The translations under genes and the position numbers were made by a program. The notes under the pieces are model-generated. The model was not told where the DNA came from and did not search any database. It saw only the letters and a list, made by a program, of their open reading frames with translations. This document shows, piece after piece, positions 7,888-16,551 of a DNA stretch of 16,551 bases (positions are counted from its first letter, which is position 1; every line of letters begins with the position of its first letter). This stretch comes from Isohypsibius dastychi (Eukaryota > Tardigrada > Eutardigrada > Parachela > Isohypsibiidae): NCBI GenBank assembly GCA_034696485.1, contig JAQIWT010000663.1, forward strand, positions 1-16,551. Direction: 5' to 3'.

Positions 7888-9545
7888 ATGTTGCGACAAT
7901 GTCCTTGTCATTCCATTGTCTCGTTTTTCCTTGGGAATAGCAGAGCAGCGAAAAAGATGTCAGTCGGCCTGCGGATATTCTTACGGGTCATCCGAGCTTG
8001 TGTTCCACTGATTTTCACCTGTGCATTTTTCTTTGACTTTTTCGATTGGATCTTGCACGCCGAAACGCTAAGTGGTCCGTCATCAATCACTGTCCTTGAT
8101 CGAGAAAGTAGAATTATCACGATTTTGGCCTTCCTTCGGACCCAGTTCGCCTTTTTCTGCGCAGGTATTGCATAAAGACTGTGCCGGAATTAAATGTTAA
8201 GGTTTTTTTTCTCTTGTTAGAAAATGTTTTTGGTTTCCTTTTTGATTAGAGATTACAAACAAGTATAAAGTTGAATCAGCACGAATTGCCGCAAAATCTG
8301 CAGTACAACTATATTTTTTTGTTTTTTCTTCAGCGCTGGTCACTGGATTGTTCATCAGCCGATCCCGCGATATTCAAAGATGTCTCAACAGGCTCGAAGA
8401 GTTGAATGTACACATTCAGGTATTGTCCGCTCCTTTGACCCATGAAGAGATGGTAACTCCCGATTTTACTTACCCAAATCTCGCAGATCCCAATCAAGAC
8501 AATTCGCACCCCTCCCGGCGCCAGAATTTCATGGCTCTTCTTGTTATGTTTGGGTTTATTCAGCCTGTTCCGGTTATTCCATAATCTGAATACCGTAATA
8601 ACATCGAACAACTTCATGGAACTGACGCCGTACTTCGTCTGGGTTGTCCCACAAGGCCATCTCTTTTTATGCATGCATATTATGTTGTCATTTAGCGAGC
8701 TAATTGTTCTTCCATTTTATTTCTTATTCGTTCATATCAGCACTATATTTTGTCATTGCTGTGCCCGGTTCAATGAAATTCTGCGTCTGGCGATCACCCA
8801 ACAAGACCTTGCATCGATGACCTTTGAGGATCAGCTGAATCTGTTGACGAAAAAAGATTCGAGGATCTTCAAAGTGCTGCATGAAGTGGATAGAAGCTTC
8901 TCAGTTGTCCTGGCTGCCATGACGTTTGGGAATTGCCTGATTATATCATCGATCATCTCCCAACCTTTTATATCGAGAGCTTTTAACGGGATTACAGATT
9001 ACTGTTTGTACACTGCAAGTTTGTCACATCCACTGATAGCCACGGCTATCCTCATCGTATTCGGATCTAAAGTACACGAAACCGTAAGAAAACCTTAGCA
9101 CTCAAATAACAACGATTTACGGTCACGTGTTTTCCAGAGCACCGAAACTGCGCTAGCTTGGGAAGATTTAATTCTTGCCCGACAGATGCATCGTAGCAAA
9201 GTGATTTATTCATTTCTCACCTACTGTAAATGTGTTTGTCAGTAATACGGCCGATTATTGTTGCAGGCTTTCAACTATACGGAAGGAGAGCGTCTCTTGA
9301 CTCAACTCCAAATTGTCAGTCAGCGAATCAACTACTTGACCTTTGCCGGAACATGTTACATTTCAAGATCATGCGGAATTAAGGTGCGTTAATAAATGTT
9401 GAATAGTAAAACATGTTGGATGACAGATATTGACCACCAGATGATCATGGCGATTGTTGGCCTTGTCTGCTTTTTACTGGAACGTTCGGAACATTACCAA
9501 AGTGAGGAGAGACGTCGGCTCTCACTGTGCAGCGCATTAAACGTG
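7888..9545 (+). CDS. Seven-transmembrane gustatory-receptor-like protein
   Basis: Six plus-strand exons join in phase into 414 aa: 7888-8164, 8334-8419, 8487-9083, 9138-9200, 9267-9383, 9441-9545. The ATG sits in a strong context (GTCACCATG) downstream of a TATA box. Hydrophobic segments fall at about residues 35-56, 77-99, 135-152, 168-212 (long, possibly more than one helix), 259-280, 292-313 and 381-395, giving roughly seven membrane passes and no signal peptide. Length, a polar loop before the last three helices and a short C-terminal helix fit the arthropod/invertebrate gustatory-receptor superfamily (7tm_7). Those are usually ligand-gated channels of chemosensory cells. The usual TY-x5-QF signature of insect Grs is not clearly present: the end of the last helix reads CFLLERSEH. 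The family call is therefore moderate. The 67-nt intron 8420-8486 resolves an apparent frame change, and the donor GTGATT at 9201 is weak. Confidence 0.6.
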
Positions 9546-9667
9546 ACACACCACTAAATATGTGATGAATATTTTATTTGTTATTTTGCGGGCTGATGTA
9601 TCTTGTTCATTCATCAATTCTTCACTGGCTTGCACTATGTTAGTATATGGAACGTTGAAGGTCACCA

Positions 9668-9673
9668 AATAAA
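9668..9673 (+). promoter_or_regulatory. Poly(A) signal AATAAA of the receptor gene
   Basis: A canonical AATAAA lies about 120 nt after the receptor stop codon at 9543-9545, on the same strand and before the P450 gene. Confidence 0.5.
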
Positions 9674-9801
9674 CAAAACGTTATGTGTCATAAAACTTGC
9701 TCCATCCCTTCCACAAACCTTGTCCAGGTTCATGAGCTAACAATATTCAAACAGCCGTGAATTCGTGAATGAATTGCAGAAGCAGGTGGTTGGACTTTAC
9801 A

Positions 9802-9862
9802 GATTATCAGATTGTGATAATCGGATACCGTACCGTTATCATGCCTATTTTATACAGATAAG
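9802..9862 (+). promoter_or_regulatory. Cluster of four GATA-factor sites upstream of the P450 gene
   Basis: Within 61 bp there are four WGATAR matches: TTATCA (9804-9809, reverse), TGATAA (9815-9820), TTATCA (9836-9841, reverse) and AGATAAG (9856-9862). The first two form a perfect 8-bp inverted repeat, GATTATCA and TGATAATC, with a 5-bp spacer (9802-9822). The cluster ends 87 bp before the P450 ATG. GATA factors drive gut and fat-body genes, including detoxification genes, in several invertebrates. Binding here is inference. Confidence 0.4.
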
Positions 9863-9948
9863 AAAGTGCTGACTCTACAATCCTTCATCACCCCAATGTC
9901 TTTCCGCAACTGTTAGTTTTGTGTAAACTAGCCAGTGTACTTTTCGAC

Positions 9949-12413
9949 ATGAGTTGCCCTATGGTACTTGTCCTGGACAGGCTTCTTCCAAGTTTCAGTA
10001 CAGTTGCACTCACATGCTTGACGTTCACTTTTCTGTTCAGTTGGATTCGGTAAGACAATTATTGTTGAACATCGCATTTTACGATAATTTTGTCAATCTT
10101 TATGAAGCTACCGTCGGAAGAGGTATTCGTTCTTTCGCCGAGCCGGAATACCAGGCCCCAAACCGAGCATTATCGATGGAAACTACAAAGAGTTGATGAG
10201 ATCTGGAAAGGTAATTCTCGTTCTCTGAAATTTTGCACAGTGAAGTACGAATTGGTATATTAGCAAATAATGTTTTCGCAGCCGTGGCTGGTTGTCGACG
10301 GATGGATTAAAAAATACGGGAAGGTATTTGGATACTTTCAAAGTGGGCCATCACCGATGCTTATCGTCGCCGACCACGAAATGCTGAAAGATATATTGAT
10401 AAAGGAGTTTTCGCATTTCACCAATCGAACCGTACGTAATGCATTTCATTATCTGTTAATACTACAGGATTCTATATTGCAGTTAATAAGCAGCAGCCCG
10501 GATAAACTTCCACGCATTTTTCGTGGGAGTTTGACCATGATAACCGGGCAGGATTGGAAACGTGTTCGAAGTACTCTGACTCCAATATTTTCCGCGAAAA
10601 AGATGAAAATGGTACAAAAATCCGTATGATCCTATCCGGATTGATGGTTACTATCTTCTTATGCAACGGTATCTGCTTTGATAGATGTCTGCTAAGATGA
10701 ACAAAATTGTCAGCGTGCTCTTAGACATAATGGAGGAAAAAGCGATCTCGAAAGAGATTGCCGACATTTACGGGTGAAAAATGAACTGCAGTGGTCTCGA
10801 ATTGCAGATCGTGAAATTCATATTCTTATTGTGCACAAGTCTGAAAAGTATTCATAACTGTGTTCGTAATACATACAATTACCGAACCAGCGACAAGTCA
10901 ATATTATCGCATTATTCTGAACGTAAACTAAATTATATTATTCTATGATTATTTATTACTATATTATTAGACTGAACGCGTTAAACACAAAGAATTCTGT
11001 GTGGACCACAGAGGAGTATATTCGTTCTTACAGGCTGTTTCAAGGACTTACACTGGACGTCATTGGGAAATGTGCGTTCGCGCTTGACGTGGACTGCCAG
11101 CGAAATCCAGATGATGCATTCTTGGGGACTGCGCGAGCGTTGTTCCGTAACGCAAATAGTCCCTTTTTACGACTGCTAAGTATGCTTGAATTGAACGCAA
11201 TATTTTGGCAAAGGGTTTATAATATGGACAATTCCAGGAACGTTTCCGGAGTTTAATTTCTTGACGGCTCCTATTGTTCGAGTTGCTGCAACGAATTTCA
11301 AACGTGGTCAGTTTTTGGCGGACAACATTGACCAAGAAATCCAGAGAAGACGGCAAACCAAAGTCAAAATCCAAGACACGGATTTAATTCAATTAATGTT
11401 GGAAGCTGATGAAGATGGAAAATTAGAAGAGGAAAAAGGCAAGCATAGAGTAAAATCGAAAGAGACTGAAGGATCGTTCTCGGATGTTCGGAAAAAGTAT
11501 TTAACCGAAGACGAAATTATTTCCAATTCGTTTATTTTTCTGTTGGCCGGCTTCGAAACCACTGCGAACTGTCTTGGGTTTACGGCTTATCTTCTGGCTA
11601 AATATCCAGATATTCAGCAGAAATTGTTTCAAGAAATCAGCGAGGTGATTGGAGATGGAATACCGGATTACGATTCCGCTCATCGTCTTCCCTACCTGGA
11701 AATGGTTATTTCAGAGTCTTTGCGATTGTTTCCTCCTGTCACCAGGTAAAGCGCTTTTCAACTCAGTTCTCACTTCAGAATTAGAATAATATCGGTCAAC
11801 GCGGTCGACGCTTTAAAAAAGCTAGGTTGACGAAAATCAGAATGTTTCGTTTATGTTGATGATTTTAAATAAATTATTTTGTAAATCATGAAATTATTTG
11901 TCTAGCTTTGTCACACGGATGGCTTCTGACACCGTCACCATTGGTGGCTACAAGATATTGGCCGGTACCGGCATTGAGGTTCCTATTTGGCATCTTCATC
12001 ACGATCCTGAATTCTGGGATAACCCGTACGATTTCAATCCAGACCGATTTTCTTCAGAAAACAAAGGTGCCATTCCACCAATGGCGTATTTGCCTTTTGG
12101 AGCAGGCCCTAGAAACTGCATCGGGATGAGGTATTATTTAATTCATTTGCCATTAAGTCAATATAACAAGCTCTTTAAATTCCAGATTTGCGCAATTGGA
12201 GATAAAAATAGCGCTTGTTAGGATATTACAAAAATACAGAATTGTTCAATGTGAAAAAAGCGAGGTGGGTTTTCGTTTTATGGGGATATACGTAACTTCT
12301 CAAACATGTATTCGAGATGTCGCTGTTTTTAGCCGGAGGTGGAACTTTTCAACGGAACAGCAACAATTAATCCAAAAAACGGAGTCTTCGTCCGTGTAGA
12401 AAAACGTCTGTAA
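9949..12413 (+). CDS. Cytochrome P450, clan 3 (CYP3A/CYP6/CYP9-like)
   Basis: Ten plus-strand exons join in phase: 9949-10049, 10108-10210, 10282-10431, 10483-10623, 10697-10773, 11034-11179, 11238-11745, 11906-12130, 12186-12264, 12333-12413, giving about 536 aa. The N-terminus is a hydrophobic ER anchor, then a basic patch YRRKR and the proline hinge GIPGPKP. Next come WKRVRSTLTPIFSAKKMKM (C-helix to the region after it) and the I-helix AGFETT (343-348). The K-helix ExxR is ESLR (399-402), the PERF-like motif is FNPDRF (452-457), and the haem loop FGAGPRNCIG has the ligand Cys480. The C-terminus PKNGVFVRVEKRL is typical of clan 3. All core residues are present, so it should be an active haem-thiolate monooxygenase of the ER, likely acting on lipophilic xenobiotics or endogenous lipids. 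Exon 5 may start at 10685 instead of 10697, and exon 4 at 10468. Both keep the frame. Confidence 0.9.
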
Positions 12414-12623
12414 TCGGTTTGAAAATGAGTGTTCTTAACAGCACTATTTTTGGTGACTTTTCAATATTTTTGTATTCGGGCGATATTACTCAGTCAATAG
12501 ATCCCCTAAAGTCATTTACCATAAAACTCAAGATTGCTACAAACTCAGACACCTGCAATAGTCATACCGTTTCTGTTCATAAAAAACATTTTAGCGTATC
12601 CATTCGATAATATTTAATACAGT
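12414..12623 (+). other. Short gap between P450 stop and sulfotransferase start
   Basis: Only 210 bp separate the two genes. I see neither AATAAA nor ATTAAA. CATAAA at 12520-12525 is the only hexamer resembling a weak variant. The gap ends in TTTAATACAG, an acceptor-like sequence one base before the sulfotransferase ATG. Confidence 0.5.
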
Positions 12624-14255
12624 ATGTATGCTGCAAACGACCAAGATGATGACCTCGTCGCATCTGATGGAATCGGGATTCCACCTCAGGATTTTTCAGA
12701 CTGCATGTAAACCTAGTCAGAACAGCTAGATTTTTTTGGCAGTTCCACGAATATTATTTTCAGACAAGTTTACAAGGGATGCAATGTAAACTATCCTTAT
12801 TATTTGTCACTCCCGGATCTGGAACGGTTCAATGCGTCGTCGAAGGACGTCGCAATTTGCGGCTTTCCGAAATCAGGTACTACATAACTGGAAATCGTGT
12901 TGCAGCAATGCAATAAAATTGTTGGTTATTTTATTTTACTGTTATTTATTATAAATTATTTTGTAGGTTCTGCATGGATTTCGGCAATTGTTCACATGAT
13001 TCAGAACGATGCAAACCCAGCTTCGCTCTCCGAGGGATCCCCATTAGATGAGAAGGTTCCATATCTTGAATTCTGCACTCCAGCGAATTATGCCGGTAGA
13101 TGCCCTAATAGAAAATCTGGTCCCTCTTCATTGTCTACGTTTTCTTGCACAGGATACAGAGCCATTGACCAGCTGAATCAGCTTCCGGCGGGCAGGACCT
13201 TTTTCACCCACTTGTCGTATACTGCACTCCCGCCAAGTTTGATCAAGAACGGAAGCAAAGTAGGAAGTCTCTATGAGTGAGCTTACCGGAAACTCATAAA
13301 GTCATTTTGAAGTTGATTTAGCTGTCAGCGATTTAATGCTATTCCTAGGCATAACAGTTAATGTAGTAAATCTGCAGTCTGACCACTGGATGTTGTGGTT
13401 CAGGTCATTTGAGCGCTGTTTCTGTCCGGTTTTTACTGGCGCCTTAGAGCGAACTCAGCAAGACCAGAAAACCAACATTTTCTATGGCACAAAAAAAACA
13501 ACTCAAGAATTTTGCGGCAGAAAGTCAACAGTGCTTTTTATTTTTCCAGATAATCTACCATATCCGGAATCCCAAGGATGTCATTGTTTCAACTTATTTC
13601 CACTTAAAGTCTCGACGAAGATCAAAATTTGCGGGTGACCTGGATGAGATGATTAATGCCTTTGTTAACGACCGGATTTGTTATGGACCATATTTTGATG
13701 TAAGATGCCGTTGAATATTTCTCTGACTCGGGCAATTTAATAAGATTATCTTATTTGGCAATAGCATTTGGCCAGTTATTGGGAACACTGTGAGGATCCC
13801 AATATGCTCATCATATCTTTTGAAGATCTTAGCGAAGTAAGAATCTGCTCTTCTCGACTGGTCTAATTTGATGCAACAGTTGGTTTCAGAATTTCTCGAA
13901 AGTGGTTCATCAGATTGGGAGTTTCTTGGGAAAAGATCTAACTCCGGCACAGATTGCGACAATATCCCATCATTGTTCGTTCAACGAGATGAAGAACAAC
14001 AACCGGACGAATCGCGTTGGTAGTCATGAGAAAGGGATCTTGGATTTTCACGTATCACCGTTTCTGCGCTCTGGTATGTTAGATGATTGTGGTTGATCCT
14101 GCCTCACCTAAAAATATTTGTGATCTTTGCTTATAGGGAATGTTGGGAACTGGAAGGAACATTTCTCGAATGACATGAATGCAAAAGTGGATAAGTGGAT
14201 TGAAAAGAATTTGCAAAGGAAGGATTTAGTTGGAATTAATTTGGTTTTCGAATGA
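12624..14255 (+). CDS. Cytosolic-type sulfotransferase (SULT family, PAPS-dependent)
   Basis: Eight plus-strand exons join in phase into 318 aa: 12624-12706, 12764-12876, 12967-13095, 13153-13259, 13550-13699, 13765-13836, 13890-14073, 14137-14255. The 5'-phosphosulfate loop is GFPKSGSAW (61-69), with the key Lys present but Thr-Thr of the usual GTTW replaced by Ser-Ala. The catalytic His lies in THLSYTALP (His128). The 3'-phosphate site is RNPKDVIVSTY (150-160). The C-terminal PAPS loop is RSGNVGNWKEHF, where the family has RKGxxGDWK. These are the defining elements of cytosolic sulfotransferases, which move sulfate from PAPS to hydroxyls of steroids, phenols or xenobiotics. There is no signal peptide, and the N-terminus is acidic (NDQDDD). 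No motif needed for PAPS binding is missing. Substrate cannot be inferred. The gene follows the P450 on the same strand after 210 bp. The start codon is the least certain part. Confidence 0.88.
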
Positions 14256-14718
14256 AATTATCGGAGAACATACAAGTACCTTATTGTTGGTCTTGGTTAC
14301 ACAACGCTTTGCGACGAGGCAATACTGCAAAGTTTATTGAAAGGTCATCAATTTCTCGCCTGACATTCTGGGGGATCCGTTGTTTGATGACCTGGAAATT
14401 AAACTGATAATTTAATTACAGAACTGTTACTCATAAAAAGATTAACACGTCTAACACGAGTGACGTTTGTAATCAGGAAGAAGGATGATTGTGAAGATAA
14501 CATGTACATCGTGAAGTTCGATCCAATTCGACGCCACGCCATAATTCGTTTGTTCTCTTTTCACAAGCGTCACACGATTTGCGCTTTTGAATTTGATAAT
14601 GAATGTTTCAGGGTGAAGCTCATTTGACAAAGCGAAAGCACGATAAACGTTTTTGCGTTGTGTTGATATTTTGCATGCGTTAAGTACAGAGATATATTCT
14701 GATCGTTGCATGTTAATC
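14256..14718 (+). other. Intergenic region between sulfotransferase and ADP-ribosyl cyclase
   Basis: This 463-bp gap has no coding region I can support. ATTAAA at 14398-14403 is a possible poly(A) signal for the sulfotransferase, about 145 nt after its stop. No clear TATA box is seen. GATATATT near 14690 is the closest AT-rich element to the next ATG. Confidence 0.4.
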
Positions 14719-16136
14719 ATGAAAGCCTTGTTAATCATTGTCGTTATTTCATCAATTTATTCCCAAGCAGCTGCCGAATATGATGGCCGAATCCGTTTAT
14801 TTACAAACAAGGATTTGGTGAAGACACCCAAACCAACCAAGCAACTTAAAGAAATCTTCTTGGGGCGTTGCTTTTATTATTATAACGTTTTGTATCTGGA
14901 CAACGAGGATTACAGGTAACAGTGTAATTCCGGCGTTCAAAAAAATATTGTTAACAAGAAATGTTATTTTCAGCCCGAAAAACTGCACATTGCTCTGGGA
15001 ATTGTTTTTTGAATCCTTTTCCGGGTACGATGAGTGTTCAATGGAAGCCACACATTACGAAAAGTACATCGATGCTGCTTACACACCAGTTCCAAAAGAT
15101 GGAGTAAGACATAACTCCCTCTCCGACAAAACCGAGAAAAACTGCGGGTTGTTTAATAGATTTAGAATCTGATTTTTTACAGGGAATTTTTTGGCAAGGG
15201 CTTCAAGTATTCATGCAAGAATTCAGTAACGAAGGGAAAAGATTTTCAGCCATTGCAAATACGTTTTTGGGATACACAATTAGCAACTGCCGATGGTGTG
15301 GCAGCCCCTCCGCAGTGCCACCTTCATCCCCGGCGGAATCCTGCACTTTTAAATGGGAAGAAAACTGCAACGAACACAGCTTTTGGGTTGCAGCCTCAAT
15401 TAAAGTCTGTCAAATTTTCTACAGCGAAAAACCGGAATAACTGAGAACTTCTTTGTTTCCAGTACGCCAAAGAAGCTGTTGGAAATGTCACTCTTTTTCT
15501 GGATGGGGAACGGTTTCCGGTGTACGATAACAGGAGGTATCACCGGAGCAGTCTGTCCGAATGATTCCAGTAATTTTAAGTTGATTTTTGTATTGCTTGC
15601 AGTATATTCCCAAGGTGGGAGCTGAAATATCTGCAACCTCCAAAAAACAAGCACGTAAAGGTCATGCTCGTTCTTCCCGTTGGAAAAAGGCCTAGGTAAG
15701 TTCAATAAGTTGCAGTACTATCAGTTATTGTTACTTGTATCACAACTAATAGTGAGAGATGCGATCAGCCTGGAACGAGTCTGGAGGAACTGCGAAAAAC
15801 AATTGAGGAAAAGAACATGACGATGACATGTGAGTAAACTATTTCCGTTTTCAGAGAACGTTGAATGTTTAATTTTATTTTCATCTGTTTAATTCGGGGC
15901 GTTTTTTATTCCTCTTAGGTTCGCACTATCCCCTGTCAGTAACTCACTACCGATGTATCGAGCAGCCGGAAGCAAGAGAATGCCGTTTATATTATGATCT
16001 GGAATGTTTGTCCACCGTGGAAGCCGGCAGAGAAGACAAATGCATTTATTCCGGGGCGGTTTCCAATAAGAACAAATTGTTCAAATCGTTGTTCACAGTT
16101 TTTACTTTTTTACTTACTTTTTGGTGGAAAATATGA
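14719..16136 (+). CDS. ADP-ribosyl cyclase / cyclic ADP-ribose hydrolase family (CD38/BST1-like), secreted or GPI-anchored
   Basis: Seven plus-strand exons join in phase into 336 aa: 14719-14915, 14974-15103, 15183-15404, 15463-15536, 15603-15695, 15753-15829, 15919-16136. Residues 1-19 form a signal peptide (MKALLIIVVISS, cleavage probably near SQAAA). Family marks are GRCFYY (Cys51), KNCTLLWELF (Cys70), IFWQG (Trp113), FLGY then WCG (137-149), FW (176-177) before AAS, VGNVTLFLDG, NRSIFPRWEL with Glu214 in the place of the catalytic Glu of CD38, and ERC-x3-GTSLEEL. Thirteen cysteines follow the signal peptide. CD38 and BST1 make cyclic ADP-ribose from NAD, and NAADP under some conditions, to mobilise calcium. 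The C-terminus is a 17-residue hydrophobic run ending WWKI, preceded by small residues SGA (309-311), as in a GPI-anchor signal (BST1 is GPI-linked). The TLEDT-type motif is changed to AIANT (see findings). An in-frame ATG at 14710 would add three residues. The donor GTCTGT at 15405 is non-standard but forced by the alignment. Confidence 0.84.
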
Positions 16137-16435
16137 ACGAAGCAGAAACATACGGTGTTCATCGTTGGATTAAGAGAAATTATTTAATTCGCACAGCATC
16201 GCATTCGCCGTTCGTAGGTTTGACAACGATTACGACGTCCATTCTTACCGACAGCACAGCGGTCTCATTGTGCTTTGATTGATTGATTCAGTTGATTCTG
16301 AGCTACTTGCCCAAACGTATCTTGAAAAGTACAAGACTTTCTGGATGATTTCCAAAGTTTTGTTTCTCCGATCCTGTTCGAAGCCCGACCAACCGGAGAA
16401 CTTGCTCAGAATTGTTAAATTTTGCGATCTACGAC

Positions 16436-16542
16436 ATGGCCAGTACCGAAACCATCCAGCCTGCCATACCCGCTAGTACAATTCGCTACGCTGGACGATT
16501 TTGCGAAAACAACGAAACTCAAAGTTTCTTTAAAAGGACGCT
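16436..16542 (+). CDS. First exon of an unidentified gene, cut by the right edge
   Basis: An ATG at 16436-16438 in a good context (GACATGG) opens 35 codons plus two bases that end exactly at a strong donor, GTAAGTAAT (16543-16551). The peptide begins MASTETIQPAIP and later has RYAGRFCENN and QSFFKR. I do not recognise a family. It looks like a typical initial coding exon with balanced composition and no signal peptide, in the same orientation as the genes before it. The rest of the gene lies beyond the window. Confidence 0.4.
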
Positions 16543-16551
16543 GTAAGTAAT

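Larger units (their letters stand above)
9546..9948 (+). promoter_or_regulatory. Intergenic region with receptor 3' end and P450 promoter
   Basis: This 403-bp gap holds no gene. It contains an AATAAA (9668-9673) about 120 nt after the receptor stop, a GATA-site cluster (9802-9862) and an AT-rich TATTTTATAC (about 9846-9855) roughly 100 bp before the P450 ATG, which may serve as a TATA element. Confidence 0.45.

Noticed and set aside
8336-8584. Continuous receptor exon ending in a stop at 8582-8584
   Set aside because: Removing a 67-nt GT-AG intron (8420-8486) moves in phase into the long membrane-rich frame, so the stop belongs to an intron-retained reading, not to a broken gene.
9954-10196. 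Alternative 80-codon frame at the P450 start
   Set aside because: It is a shadow frame. The ATG at 9949 gives the membrane anchor, and splicing to 10108 gives the proline hinge.
11180-11260. Apparent frameshift in the P450 before the FPEFNF segment
   Set aside because: A 58-nt GT-AG intron (11180-11237) restores the frame and gives the expected sequence, so the gene is not a pseudogene.
14451-14738. Minus-strand 95-codon frame in the gap before the cyclase
   Set aside because: No domain or splice support, and it runs antisense into the cyclase signal peptide.

Overview
The window is eukaryotic nuclear DNA from an animal with a compact genome. About nine genes fit in 16.5 kb, each split by short GT-AG introns (mostly 50-110 nt, the longest about 290 nt). 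The gene set (a gustatory-receptor-like membrane protein, a CYP3/6/9-clan P450, a cytosolic-type sulfotransferase, a CD38/BST1-type ADP-ribosyl cyclase, a CNG channel, mitochondrial ribosomal protein mL65) points to an invertebrate. A small-genome protostome such as a tardigrade would fit, but that placement is inference. Exon models were built by hand. Reading frames join in phase at every junction, and the joined proteins match family motifs.

The left half (1-7330) is all minus strand. In ascending coordinates it holds: the N-terminal end of a cyclic-nucleotide-gated channel (leaves the window at base 1); mL65/MRPS30 (4 exons, 526 aa); a divergent YEATS4/GAS41-like chromatin protein (7 exons, 300 aa); a 195-bp hAT-type MITE with a perfect 8-bp target duplication; and a two-box HMGB-like protein (7 exons, 251 aa).

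The strand switches at a divergent intergenic region (7331-7887), and everything to the right is plus strand: a 7TM gustatory-receptor-like gene with a TATA box (6 exons, 414 aa); a clan-3 cytochrome P450 (10 exons, about 536 aa) preceded by a cluster of GATA-factor sites; a sulfotransferase only 210 bp behind it (8 exons, 318 aa); an ADP-ribosyl cyclase with signal peptide and GPI-like tail (7 exons, 336 aa); and the first exon of an unidentified gene cut by the right edge.

The left-hand genes are mostly housekeeping (mitoribosome, chromatin). The right-hand genes look like an accessory chemosensory/detoxification and calcium-messenger set: phase I oxidation (P450) next to phase II sulfonation (SULT) in the same orientation. 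No RNA gene, CRISPR array or prokaryotic system was seen. The most notable points are the altered TLEDT-equivalent of the cyclase, the altered aromatic cage of the YEATS protein, the intact MITE, the P450-SULT pair with GATA sites, and a spliced upstream ORF overlapping the YEATS start codon.
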